This document shows, piece after piece, positions 25,987 to 35,526 of a stretch of 64,000 nucleotides of DNA. This stretch comes from Bacteroidota bacterium (lineage in GTDB: Bacteria > Bacteroidota > Bacteroidia > Bacteroidales > Paludibacteraceae): the NCBI GenBank assembly GCA_021779195.1, contig JAJYBB010000007.1, positions 54,380 to 118,379 of the forward strand. Reading direction: 5' to 3'. How positions within the stretch are numbered: position 1 is the first letter of the stretch; every line of letters begins with the position of its first letter. Under the pieces are notes generated by a model that worked only from the letters and a program-made list of their open reading frames with translations, was not told the origin of the DNA and did no database searches. A program made the position numbers and the translations under genes.

Positions 25987-28830
25987 TTATTGAATGATCA
26001 ATCGGGTCTGAAACAAATTACAGGTTGTTTCAAGTTCAACAAAATAAATACCTTGTTTTAATTTATCTGTTGAAATCAGTTCAACTTTATCTGCAATACT
26101 TTGTTCGTGAACCATTTGACCGGAAATATTATAAATCAAAATTTTTTTTTTATCGTTTGTCTCCGATTTGACCACAATATTACCTGAATTCTGATAAACT
26201 TGAAAATGCGGTGTATTAATTTGATGAATTGATGTTTGTGTTGTATCGACCGGAGAAATATGAATAAACGAAATTTTTGCATTTATACTGCTGGTTGCCG
26301 GTTTAATGGTCATCATTCCATTCGTTACGTCGACATTGGCAGTGCCGGCTCCATATTTAAAGGTATTTGAAGGAAAAAAATTGACCACCGAAATTCCATT
26401 TGCTTCAATCTTGTGGTAACTGTCGGTGTATTCCGGATCGCCGCAAGCAATTGATACCCGATATAAGTGATTTGGTAAACTTATTGACCATGAATAAGTT
26501 CCATTCAGCTGCATATGAATAAATGTATCGAATCGTTTGTCTGATATTAAATTTCTGACCCGCGCATTGGCGGTATTATCAACATTCCATCCATAAGAAA
26601 ACCCATTTTGACGATTTCCGAAAAGCGAACCATCATCTACTAAATATCCAACTGGAGTGCTTGCTCCTGATTTCTGAAAATTAATTTCAATGCTGCCTGC
26701 CGGAATTGCAGGATAAGTTGGAATTGTATCAGCGTTAACACAATTCCAGTCCACACTGTCACGATAGATCAAATTACTTTTATACCCCTGAGCTACAATA
26801 TGATTATACCCCGATAACATTGGAATGCTATCAAATATAAAAATGTGATCGGACGAACGTATGGGTGGATAAATTTTCCCATTTACAACGATTGAAACCG
26901 AATCGCAATTTGAATACATTTTAACCGGATTGATCAAATTTGTACGGTTTATAAATCGTCGACTGGTGATGTAAACGAACCAATCTTTAGTATTCCAATT
27001 GGCTTTATACCAATAAAATATATCTTTTTTAATGGTACGGTCAAAGCTGATCATTCCTTTATCGTTGATACCCGGATGCATGCCTTCGTTTCGGTTGTCG
27101 ACGGCAAAATCGATTCCAATCCACATGGAAGTGCTCCACAAATAAGGACGGGCATTAATTGCTTTCAAATACTGTTCATGAAAAAGATTTTGATATTCTT
27201 CGGGATGCCATTGTCCTCCCGGGCTGGGTTGAGCAGCAGGATATTCATGTTGTAAAGGGTTGGCGCCCGCTCCATATTCGCTGACGCCTATCTTTTTGGT
27301 TGGATAATTGGCATGAAGTGCATCCATGGTCGATGCAAACCCTGAAATGGAACTTGAATACCATCCATCATAACGATTGTTCGAGTAAACATCAGGTATC
27401 CAATTGGTTTCTTTCTCGGCATACATGGCAGCCAACGTGGTGATTCGGTATGTATCTTCTGATTTTACCACTTTGTTTAATAAATCTACCGTGGAAACCG
27501 GACTTATGGTTGCCTGAAAATTGATTTCGTTGGATAAGCCCCAAAATATTATACAAGGATGATTATACTGTTGTCGGAGAAGCTCGTACATTTCCGAAAC
27601 GGCATTTTGCTTATAAATGGTATTTTCAGCGCTGGTTTTTCCAACGCTGTTTACATCGGGTATTTCAGTCCAACAGATAATGCCTAATGAATCAAGATAA
27701 TTGTAGGTGAAATCGCCATGCTGATAATGCGAAAGCCTGAAATAATTGCAACCGGTTTCACGCAACAGATCAATAGATTCTTTCCGATCTGCATCCAAAA
27801 CGGCATGTCCTTTATTGATTTTACTTTCATGCAGACTGATTCCTCTTAAAGGATATGATTTACCGTTCAAATAAAATCCGGTATTCGGATCAATACTGAA
27901 ATACCTGAATCCCAATGGTTGTACTGAACTGTCGATAATCTGACCATTTTGTTTTAATGATACTTCAACGCGATATAAATAGGGATCATTCAGTCCATCC
28001 CATAAATGCGGATTGATAAATGTTGTGTTAAGAATGCTTGTGGCTGTATCGTTGGGGGCAACCGATACGGTATCGGTAAGTAACTTCACGGTATTTCCGA
28101 TTGCATCTTTTATCGCAACCTCAACTTTTGCAGTGTCGGTATCAGCACTTGCATTGCGGAGTTTTGTGATTATACTGAGATTTGCCGATGCTTGCGAAAC
28201 ATGACTTTGTTTAAGAATAATACCGGATTGTGCAACCTTGATTTCAGTTGGCGTAAAACTGTTTGAAATAGATTCGTTGGGATTTATATGAAGCGGAGAT
28301 GCTGTAATAATATTAACATCACGGGTAATGCCTCCATCATGGTTGAAATCGGCAGAAAGTGGAGGACAAATAATCGAAGACGAGTTATTTACCTGAATAG
28401 CAATAACGTTATCTTCCTCCAAGCGAATATAATTTGAAATATCGAAAATAAAAGCACTGTAACCTCCAAAATGAGTTCCAAGCAAAATACCATTTAAATA
28501 AACAGTGGCACGTGTGTTAGCAGCGCCAATTTTTAGATATACCACTTTTCCGGCAAATGACGAGTGAATTAAAACATGTTTTCGATACCAACCAATTCCT
28601 CGATAATAATTTCCACCACCATCCTGTCCATCAAGGGCATTCCAGATATGAGGCAAGGTTACTGTTTCCCATGTGCTATCCGCAAAAGCCGGTTGAAAGG
28701 CATTGGCAATATCAGTTTTGATGAATTTCCAGTTGGTATCAATGCGCGTATATTCTTTGGATAGTAATTCGGAATTTAACAAGAAACTGATAAAAAATAT
28801 TATTACTGATGCTAAAATTGATTTTTTCAT
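25987..28830 (-). CDS. GH2 beta-galactosidase-like enzyme with malectin-like and T9SS sorting domains
   Basis: 947 aa. Signal peptide (1-24), then a GH2 jelly roll (DSTWETVTLPHIWNALDG, WYRKHVLI), an immunoglobulin-like domain and a TIM barrel. Acid/base Glu is in FWGLSNEINF, nucleophile Glu in IGVSEYGAGANP. A DUF4982-type domain (residues about 610-690) is followed by a malectin-like carbohydrate-binding domain (about 700-850; GFSYGWNVDNTANARVR). A C-terminal T9SS type A sorting domain (KKILIYNISGQMVHEQ... GIYFVELE) completes it. It should therefore be exported through the outer membrane and surface-attached or released. It lies upstream of the glycosidase operon on the same strand but is separated by 324 bp. 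Confidence 0.93.
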   Translation of the reverse strand: MKKSILASVIIFFISFLLNSELLSKEYTRIDTNWKFIKTDIANAFQPAFADSTWETVTLPHIWNALDGQDGGGNYYRGIGWYRKHVLIHSSFAGKVVYLKIGAANTRATVYLNGILLGTHFGGYSAFIFDISNYIRLEEDNVIAIQVNNSSSIICPPLSADFNHDGGITRDVNIITASPLHINPNESISNSFTPTEIKVAQSGIILKQSHVSQASANLSIITKLRNASADTDTAKVEVAIKDAIGNTVKLLTDTVSVAPNDTATSILNTTFINPHLWDGLNDPYLYRVEVSLKQNGQIIDSSVQPLGFRYFSIDPNTGFYLNGKSYPLRGISLHESKINKGHAVLDADRKESIDLLRETGCNYFRLSHYQHGDFTYNYLDSLGIICWTEIPDVNSVGKTSAENTIYKQNAVSEMYELLRQQYNHPCIIFWGLSNEINFQATISPVSTVDLLNKVVKSEDTYRITTLAAMYAEKETNWIPDVYSNNRYDGWYSSSISGFASTMDALHANYPTKKIGVSEYGAGANPLQHEYPAAQPSPGGQWHPEEYQNLFHEQYLKAINARPYLWSTSMWIGIDFAVDNRNEGMHPGINDKGMISFDRTIKKDIFYWYKANWNTKDWFVYITSRRFINRTNLINPVKMYSNCDSVSIVVNGKIYPPIRSSDHIFIFDSIPMLSGYNHIVAQGYKSNLIYRDSVDWNCVNADTIPTYPAIPAGSIEINFQKSGASTPVGYLVDDGSLFGNRQNGFSYGWNVDNTANARVRNLISDKRFDTFIHMQLNGTYSWSISLPNHLYRVSIACGDPEYTDSYHKIEANGISVVNFFPSNTFKYGAGTANVDVTNGMMTIKPATSSINAKISFIHISPVDTTQTSIHQINTPHFQVYQNSGNIVVKSETNDKKKILIYNISGQMVHEQSIADKVELISTDKLKQGIYFVELETTCNLFQTRLIIQ

Positions 28831-29086
28831 TGAAATAAGGGTTACGAAAAGAATTACAACTTGTGTGCGTTACAAAAATAATTATTAATAATTATAGGTA
28901 GGGTGAAAAATAGGTCAATTTGTAATGAAATAAATTCTTTTGAATATATTATTGTACAAATGAAGGCTTTCATGTTGTCAATTGCTAGAGGATGAGTTTT
29001 CTTCCAAATAATATTCATATTTTTGCTGACAATTCGGGTTCTTTCTTCCATTTTGACATTGACCATTTTAAAAATGAATGTTAGCT

Positions 29087-29229
29087 GAGAAAGAGATGTA
29101 TTCACAATACAAGAATTCACAAATTAAAAAAACGCTATTACTATAAAAGGTTCATTCACATAATGTTATTTTTTAGAATCTAATTGAAAATCAATAATTT
29201 TTGTTAAAGATAACTTTTTCAGAGTGAAC
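29087..29229 (+). repeat. Dispersed MITE-like repeat, copy C
   Basis: Left end CTGAGAAAGAGATG, middle CTATAAAAGGTTCATTC and TTGAAAATCAATAATTTTTG, right end ACTTTTTCAGAGTGAAC. It stops 14 bp before the GH16 start codon, so its right end forms the GH16 leader or promoter. Confidence 0.55.
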
Positions 29230-29243
29230 ACAAATATTCATTT

Positions 29244-30110
29244 ATGAGAAAAATTTCGTTGTTGTTCTACACAATTTTTGTACTGTTGAATGTAAATGGT
29301 GCAAACCCATATTTGCCGGATCACAATCCTCCAGCTAAAATTCAGGGTTATAAATTGGTATGGGCTGATGAATTTAATAATTCAGGAGCCCCTGTTGTTA
29401 CCAATTGGAAGTTTGAACATGGATTTGTAAGAAATGAGGAATATCAGTGGTATCAACCTCAAAATGCTATATGCTCAGGAGGAATACTTCAAATTTTTGC
29501 CAAAAGGGAAAATGTGATCAATCCTAAGTTTGATTCAACTTCAACAAATTGGAAATTGTCTCGAGCCTCGGCAAATTATACATCTGCCTCAATAAATACA
29601 GGTGGTTTACATTCGTGGCTTTACGGACGATTTGAAATCAGAGCAAAGATTCCGGCTGTTCAGGGAGCTTGGCCAGCTATCTGGGCGTTAGGCGAAAGCC
29701 CTGACTGGCCGGGCTGCGGCGAAATTGATTTGATGGAATTTTATGATCAATCAATATTAGCAAATGAAGCGTGGGGAACAGGGCAACAATGGAAAGCCAA
29801 ATGGCATTCAATTAAAAAACCTATTTCTCATTTCATTGAAAAAGATGCCGATTGGATAAAAAAATTCCATATTTGGCGTATGGATTGGAATGCGGATGCT
29901 ATTCAGATTTATATCGACGACGAACTAATAAATCAAATTTCACTTTCCGAAACTACAGATCCAAATGGGTACAACCCTTTTCATCATCCTCAATATCTAT
30001 TATTGAATCTTGCCATTGGCGGTCAACGGGGTGGAAACCCCGACAACACTGCATTTCCTCTTATTTATTGCATTGATTATGTTCGGGTTTATCAGAAAAC
30101 CACCAACTAA
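29244..30110 (+). CDS. GH16 endo-beta-glycanase (laminarinase/galactanase type)
   Basis: 288 aa: signal peptide (1-20) and a single concanavalin-like GH16 domain. The opening YKLVWADEFN is typical, as are YGRFEIRAKIP and the catalytic signature CGEIDLMEF, with nucleophile Glu160, helper Asp162 and acid/base Glu165 (ExDxxE, the beta-bulge form of beta-1,3-glucanases and beta-1,3-galactanases). The end HPQYLLLNLAIGGQRGG...CIDYVRVYQ is standard. No binding module or sorting domain. Given the neighbours, an endo-beta-1,3-galactanase is as plausible as a laminarinase. Confidence 0.93.
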   Translation: MRKISLLFYTIFVLLNVNGANPYLPDHNPPAKIQGYKLVWADEFNNSGAPVVTNWKFEHGFVRNEEYQWYQPQNAICSGGILQIFAKRENVINPKFDSTSTNWKLSRASANYTSASINTGGLHSWLYGRFEIRAKIPAVQGAWPAIWALGESPDWPGCGEIDLMEFYDQSILANEAWGTGQQWKAKWHSIKKPISHFIEKDADWIKKFHIWRMDWNADAIQIYIDDELINQISLSETTDPNGYNPFHHPQYLLLNLAIGGQRGGNPDNTAFPLIYCIDYVRVYQKTTN

Positions 30111-30308
30111 ATGCTACTGATAATCAAGTTTTGATAATTGGTTAAGACTATGGAAAAACTTAGTTAAAAAGATTGCCGAAAACCGTTAATTTTATAGTTA
30201 GTCTTTTTCTTCGTGAATTTACAGGATTACAATCAATAAAAGTCTGTATCGCCAAAATATCCATGATAAATTGGACAGATGCTGAATTGCACAAATCAAT
30301 ACATAAAA

Positions 30309-30342
30309 AAATGAGTAACCACTGAAATAGGGTTACTCATTT
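30309..30342. terminator. Bidirectional terminator between GH16 and the OmpA-like gene
   Basis: AAATGAGTAACC (30309-30320) pairs perfectly with GGTTACTCATTT (30331-30342). The minus-strand side is followed by a run of T, so it should stop transcription of the OmpA-like gene, and also acts as a hairpin after GH16. Confidence 0.7.
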
Positions 30343-30392
30343 GATTGAAAATTAAATGGATATGCATACGCTAAAAAAAAATTATTTTATCC

Positions 30393-30502
30393 GTTGATAC
30401 CAAGTATTTTTGCTATAATGGGTTCATCTTTATGGCGTTATCTTTGAAACTCTAATAGAAAATGAATGATTTTCTATTACAACTTACTTTTCGGAGCAAA
30501 CT
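30393..30502 (+). repeat. Dispersed MITE-like repeat, copy D (left part missing or diverged)
   Basis: GCTATAATGGGTTCATC, GTTATCTTTGAAACTC, TAGAAAATGAATGATTTTCT and the right end ACTTTTCGGAGCAAACT align with copies A, B, C and E. The CTGAAAAAGAG left end is not recognisable. Confidence 0.55.
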
Positions 30503-30540
30503 CAAGGATCAACATAACAGACGAGATAATTTAAACACAT

Positions 30541-31227
30541 TTATTTGGCCTCTAATTGAGCGTCCTTAATCATCTTTTCGCTTGCGTACATATAAACTTC
30601 AACACGTCGATTTGCTTTGCGCCCAGCAGCTGTACTATTATCGGCAACGGGTTGACTGAAGTTTTTACCTACAATTTCTTTGAATTGATTGGAAGACACG
30701 TTTTGCGTTTCGAGAAAATTGGCCACGGATTGAGCTCGATCTTGCGAAAGTTTTTGATTGAGGGCTAAACTTCCTTGGTTATCAGTATGTCCCATAATAG
30801 CGATATCCATTGTAGGGTTTGAAACTAAGATGGCAGCAAATTTTGAAAGGGCTTTTTTTGAAGCAGCATTCAAATCGCTACTTCCTGTTTGAAACAAAAT
30901 ACCTGAATCAAAAGTAACTTTCAGTGCTTTCAAATTATTCGCATCCCGAATACTATCAACTTTAGCACCTTCAATTTTTGCGGCTTGAGCAGCAGCTTTG
31001 TCCATTTTATTGCCAATGATTGTTCCTGTTGCAGCACCAACAGCAGTTCCAATACCGGCTCCAATAGCAGCACTTGTAGCACTTTTTCCAATTAATGCAC
31101 CCACTCCGGCTCCAACGACGGCACCAGCACCACCACCTAATAAACCTCCTTTAAGAGTTTTACTCATTGTACTACATCCCGATAAAATCAGGCTTACACT
31201 TAAAATTAATACTTGAATTTTTTTCAT
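30541..31227 (-). CDS. OmpA-family lipoprotein with glycine-zipper segment
   Basis: 228 aa. Lipobox LSGC gives a lipid-anchored Cys18. Residues about 25-75 are an Ala/Gly-rich glycine-zipper (GGLLGGGAGAVVGAGVGALIG), which may insert in a membrane or oligomerise. The C-terminal OmpA/MotB-like domain (about 105-228) carries VTFDSGILFQTGSSDLN, IMGHTDNQGS and the peptidoglycan-binding stretch NQKLSQDRAQSV...GRKANRRVEVYM. It resembles YiaD-type outer-membrane lipoproteins that tether the envelope to peptidoglycan. It is flanked by repeat copies D and E on either side. Confidence 0.93.
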   Translation of the reverse strand: MKKIQVLILSVSLILSGCSTMSKTLKGGLLGGGAGAVVGAGVGALIGKSATSAAIGAGIGTAVGAATGTIIGNKMDKAAAQAAKIEGAKVDSIRDANNLKALKVTFDSGILFQTGSSDLNAASKKALSKFAAILVSNPTMDIAIMGHTDNQGSLALNQKLSQDRAQSVANFLETQNVSSNQFKEIVGKNFSQPVADNSTAAGRKANRRVEVYMYASEKMIKDAQLEAK

Positions 31228-31314
31228 AAGATTGTAAATTTTAAATTAGAATTTTTTCTTTATATCATATTCGTGTTAGTGAAAATTTAAAATTTGATGG
31301 TCGATAAGCATAAG

Positions 31315-31457
31315 CTGAAAAAGAGCCTCATTCAACGCCAATACACCAATATACAAAACATAATTACTATAATATATTCATTTTTAATATTTTATTTTTA
31401 ATGATCAAATGAAAAATCACAGAATTTTTTATTAAAACTGACTTTTCGGAGTAAACT
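31315..31457 (+). repeat. Dispersed MITE-like repeat, copy E
   Basis: Left end CTGAAAAAGAG, then TTCAACGCCAATACACCAA, CTATAATATATTCATTTTTA and right end ACTTTTCGGAGTAAACT. It looks full length, about 143 bp, and lies upstream of both the OmpA-like gene and the PL4 gene. Confidence 0.65.
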
Positions 31458-31867
31458 AAATCTTTGTATTATGAATACGAATTTTACTTCATCGTAAGTG
31501 TCCATATAAACAATGCAGTTTGACAATTTGTTTATTAATTAAAAATTAAAATCAAAAAAATAATATAAAATTATTGTAATATGAAATGAGATATTAAAAT
31601 TACGGTCAATTTAAGAGGGTGAGATTGGTCAAGTATAAAATTAAATGATCTTGGTTTGATTGTAACGAATTCGAGCTCTCCGATTTGAATTATCATTTCC
31701 AATTTTAATTTTTAACTGTAAAATTTAATGCCTGTTGATATAAATAACTATAAATGAAAAACAAACGGATGATTTTTATGTGCTTTGTACAAATTTATCC
31801 ACTCATTTTAAATTCCGAATGCTTAATTTTGCCACGAAAATTCAAATGAAATAATCAAACAACACAG
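31458..31867 (+). promoter_or_regulatory. Upstream region of the PL4 lyase gene
   Basis: About 410 bp without a gene. A good -7 box TAATTTTG lies at 31824-31831, 37 nt before the ATG. The -33 position has only a weak match. Nothing else was recognised. Confidence 0.4.
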
Positions 31868-34699
31868 ATGACAAAATCGTTTTTCCTATTCGTTTCGTTG
31901 GTTTGCATATTTGCAGGTGCCAGTGCTCAAACATTCACGTGGAAGGGTAGTTTAAATACGGCATTTAGTGATTCATTAAACTGGAATCCAAACTCTTGGT
32001 CGCCACAGAAACCCACCGGAGCCGAAACTGTACAAATCGGTGCAGGGTTGCCAAATAATCCAATATTCTACAAAGGAAGTTCTACTTTACACTACGGAAT
32101 ATTTAATACAAAAGGGAATTCTTTTTTTTCAAATAGAGGCACCATCTATACCTGGAATAACGATTCGTTGAATGGAAATGTTACCCTCGACAGTTATTCT
32201 GAATTTAATAGTCGAAACAACCTATATATAGGTAATAATAACACCAGCACGGTAACATTAAACTGGGTTTTGGCTTCAAAATATGATGTTTATATTGGCA
32301 ATGGATCTCTTGGCAATGGAACGTTAAATATAACTGGTGGAACATTGTATATTGGAAGAAATCTTTATATTGGTAATTCAGGAGCCGTAGGCATTATTGA
32401 TATTACAGGGGTTGGAGCCTTAAACATCCCCGGCGATCAAAGAATTGAAATGCAATCATATATTAATTCAGGGAAAATTATCACTACCGATACAGGTTTG
32501 CCGTTGGAAGCAGTATATAACAATAATTCCACTACCGTACAGATAAAGCGAACAATGACAGGGATGTATATGGAGTATTCATCTACCGTTGTATTAGATA
32601 ATGGCATAATTAAAGCAACCATCGAAAAATCATCCGGAAAAATTCTTTCTTTAATTTACAATGGAACTGAAATGATTTCTCAATCGGGAGGACATGTAAC
32701 AGCATATTACGACTGGACTGACGGAACCAATTTTGAAGCATTGACACATTGTATTTTTTCGGTAACACAACAAAATGATTCATTGGTAGATGTGTCATTT
32801 AAACGAGTTTATACCCCCGAAATGGGAGATTTAATTGGAGGTGATATGGATGTTCATTTTGTAATTATGAAAAATTTGTCGGGGCTTTACACCTATTCAA
32901 TTCTTGAACATCAACCTGCTTATCCGAGTGTTGGGTTAGGTTCATGGCGGTTGGTATATTCGTTGGGACACAGCAACAGTACCTATTATTGCGAAAAAAT
33001 ATATGTCGACAGCCTTCGTCATTGGCAAATGCCTTCGCTCACCGACACCTATATAACAACTCCGATTAAGGAAATTGTAAAAATGACTTCAGGAGTAAGA
33101 GCAGGTCATTATGATGGAAAATACGAATATGTGACTGATTTATGGAATATTGGCACATGGGGTTTTGCAAGTGATGTGAATAAGTTAGGTACTTGGATGG
33201 TTTTTGGAAGCCATGAATTTTTTAATGGAGGTCCAACTTATCACGACTTAAATTCAGCGGCTGGTATCATTCACGTTTGCCTGAACGGTTTGCATTATAA
33301 TTTGAAAAGTTTCACCGTTCCTCAAGGGGAACATTGGCGGAAAATGTATGGTCCTTTCCTCATTTATTTCAACAATAAAAATACCGGCGATGAATCGTGG
33401 GTAGATGCACAACAACGCTCAAAACAGGAAGAAAGAGCATGGCCTTATAATTGGCTAACCAATAATCCTGAATATCCTTTGGCAAATGCAAGAGGATCTT
33501 TGAGTGGCAATTTCAAAGTTAGCGACAGGTTTAAACCTGAAGTTACCGGTGCGAATGCATGGATCGGAGTTACTCAAATTAGTAATCTGGATAATCAATG
33601 GCAGCAAGAAGGGAAAAATTATCAGTATTGGGTCAGAACCGATTCGATAGGAAGCTTTCGCATTCCATCCATCCGCCCGGGCACATATTCACTTTTTGCT
33701 TTCGTTGATGGAGAAGTAGGTGAATATACCCTTTCCAATGTTACCGTAAATGCTGGTGAAAATAATGTGATCGGAAATTTAAACTGGACAATTAACAGAA
33801 ATAAAGGTAGATTAGCATGGGAAATTGGGTATCCAAATCGTTCGGCTTCTGAATTTGCTCATGGGCATACTGATTTTTTTGAAGGATTCGTTTATGACAA
33901 TTTTTTTAAATCCTTCTCCAATCCAATTGAATATGATGTCAGCAAACAAAATTGGGATACGGCTTTACCTTATGCTCACTGTGCCTTTATTGATAGCTTG
34001 GGAACTTTATCATCATGGAGATGGAGATTAAATTTTACGTTGCCAACTAATATTGCCACCACAGGAAATGCAACTTTAACAATTGCTTATGCGGGCAGCG
34101 ATCATGCCCAACAATGGATTTATATAAACAATGAAAATACACCATTTTTGACATATTATCCTGATAATGGTGGTGGAAACGGGCTTCAACGACAGACAAA
34201 TCATGCCATGTATGGCGTAAGCACCATTTCTATTCCCATGTCGCGTTTAATAAAAGGAAAAAATACGATCACCCTTTTGATGCCTTCGACCAGTGCCATC
34301 GGAAATCATATTATGTACGATTATTTAAGTTTAGAAACTCCTTATTACGATTGTAAAGGGGTGCTCAATGGCTCTTCCTTTATCGATAGTTGCTTAGAAT
34401 GTGCGGGTGGTACAACCGGAATCACACCTATACTTTCGAAAGATGCCTGTCAAGCGGCGGTAGTTTCTGTTAACGATCAAATCGACACCTTTGTATTTCC
34501 CAATCCCTTTATTCAAACTTTTACCTTGTCATGCGATGATAAAACTATTTATAAAATTTACTCTTCAACAGGAGTTGAGATACAGGAAGGAACTACAAAT
34601 CAAAATATCACATTAGGCTCTGCATTAAAACCTGGAGTTTACATTCTTAAAGTATATCGAAATACTTCAGTTAAATGTTTTAAATTGATTAAAAATTAG
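31868..34699 (+). CDS. PL4 rhamnogalacturonan lyase with N-terminal beta-repeat region and T9SS sorting domain
   Basis: 943 aa. After the signal peptide (1-20), residues about 24-210 form a repetitive beta-rich region (YIGNNNTSTVTLNW, DVYIGNGSLGNGTLNITGG, NLYIGNSGAVGIIDITG) resembling a short beta-solenoid. The PL4 lyase follows (about 225-840): ATIEKSSGKILSLIYNG and SVGLGSWRLVYSLG in the sandwich, the fibronectin-like domain SGNFKVSDR... FRIPSIRPGTYSLFAFVDG, then a binding domain. A Cys-rich linker (CKGVLNGSSFIDSCLECAGG) precedes a T9SS type A domain (VFPNPFIQTFTLS...GVYILKVYR). It cleaves the rhamnose-galacturonate backbone of rhamnogalacturonan I by beta-elimination at or outside the cell surface. 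GH105 would process its products. Confidence 0.9.
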   Translation: MTKSFFLFVSLVCIFAGASAQTFTWKGSLNTAFSDSLNWNPNSWSPQKPTGAETVQIGAGLPNNPIFYKGSSTLHYGIFNTKGNSFFSNRGTIYTWNNDSLNGNVTLDSYSEFNSRNNLYIGNNNTSTVTLNWVLASKYDVYIGNGSLGNGTLNITGGTLYIGRNLYIGNSGAVGIIDITGVGALNIPGDQRIEMQSYINSGKIITTDTGLPLEAVYNNNSTTVQIKRTMTGMYMEYSSTVVLDNGIIKATIEKSSGKILSLIYNGTEMISQSGGHVTAYYDWTDGTNFEALTHCIFSVTQQNDSLVDVSFKRVYTPEMGDLIGGDMDVHFVIMKNLSGLYTYSILEHQPAYPSVGLGSWRLVYSLGHSNSTYYCEKIYVDSLRHWQMPSLTDTYITTPIKEIVKMTSGVRAGHYDGKYEYVTDLWNIGTWGFASDVNKLGTWMVFGSHEFFNGGPTYHDLNSAAGIIHVCLNGLHYNLKSFTVPQGEHWRKMYGPFLIYFNNKNTGDESWVDAQQRSKQEERAWPYNWLTNNPEYPLANARGSLSGNFKVSDRFKPEVTGANAWIGVTQISNLDNQWQQEGKNYQYWVRTDSIGSFRIPSIRPGTYSLFAFVDGEVGEYTLSNVTVNAGENNVIGNLNWTINRNKGRLAWEIGYPNRSASEFAHGHTDFFEGFVYDNFFKSFSNPIEYDVSKQNWDTALPYAHCAFIDSLGTLSSWRWRLNFTLPTNIATTGNATLTIAYAGSDHAQQWIYINNENTPFLTYYPDNGGGNGLQRQTNHAMYGVSTISIPMSRLIKGKNTITLLMPSTSAIGNHIMYDYLSLETPYYDCKGVLNGSSFIDSCLECAGGTTGITPILSKDACQAAVVSVNDQIDTFVFPNPFIQTFTLSCDDKTIYKIYSSTGVEIQEGTTNQNITLGSALKPGVYILKVYRNTSVKCFKLIKN

Positions 34700-35220
34700 T
34701 GTAATTAGAAATTGATTTTGGTGTTGTGATTGCTTCAACATTCATTGATGCATTTAATTTTCAAATTGGCTCAACTTACTTCGCTTGATCGGAATTTTAA
34801 AATGATCTTTAATGCTATTCAATTCTATTATTTATGTCAATATAAAATTGAACATCAGTGGATTAGCCACTAAAATCTCCCTTTATTTTTTAACTTGAAT
34901 TAAAAAAGAACGAAGCAAAAAAGTTCAAGAGACCTTACCCGACCTTTGTCCACCCTCTCAAAATGGAGAGGGAACTACGGGAAAAAAAGTGTTTGCCCGC
35001 TTCATTTGAAAAATAAGTCGTTTGTAGGCTGAAAACTTTTAAACTCGTCCTGACGGAATTCGTAGAGACTCAAACAGAAAAATTTTCTACGCCTACTTCT
35101 CTCCATTTTTCGGCTCACCTGGACCAAATCGGTTGTTTACAAATGTTGTCAAAAAAATAGGTGCCAAAACGATTTTAAAATGTAAACCGAACTGAGTTGA
35201 ATCAAAGGTAGTTTATTTGT
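34700..35220. other. Intergenic stretch with repeat and hairpins
   Basis: No gene on either strand. TTCAATT (34818-34824) and AATTGAA (34846-34852) with the exact 19-bp word at 34834-34852 repeat the structure seen at 13738-13766. CCCTCTC (34953-34959) pairs with GAGAGGG (34966-34972), a hairpin type common in Bacteroidota intergenic repeats. Confidence 0.4.
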
Positions 35221-35385
35221 TTATTTATTTTCCATTCTTTTAATAATTTCTCTCAATAAATCATTTTGTTCCTTTTTTAGAGAAATGAATTTATTGACCC
35301 AGGTGTAAATTAAATAAAATACGGCAATAAGTAGTGTCAAATAGAGGAGACCGATTAAAATCGGAAAAAAAGAAAACATATCCAT
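35221..35385 (-). CDS. Small single-pass membrane protein, 54 aa
   Basis: The frame begins MDMFSFFPILIGLLYLTLLI, giving one hydrophobic helix (about residues 5-29). A charged, amphipathic tail follows (NKFISLKKEQNDLLREIIKR), likely a short coiled coil in the cytoplasm. This N-out helix plus coiled-coil layout is common among small Bacteroidota membrane proteins. It lies upstream of the two membrane-protein genes only in map order: all three are on the minus strand, and this one is the most downstream. Function unknown. Confidence 0.6.
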   Translation of the reverse strand: MDMFSFFPILIGLLYLTLLIAVFYLIYTWVNKFISLKKEQNDLLREIIKRMENK

Positions 35386-35526
35386 AATTTATAATTTTAT
35401 AAGTATGATTTATTAGTTTGTAAGTCAATTTAATTCGCAATGAATTTTTGATATCGATTACGCAACAGCGGGCGCGAAATGTTCGTTTTATTTTTTCACT
35501 GATTATAATTATTCTTTATTGAAATG

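Noticed and set aside
34953..34972. CCCTCTC/GAGAGGG hairpin as a CRISPR-like or attachment site
   Set aside because: Single copy in the window with no spacer periodicity and no integrase nearby.
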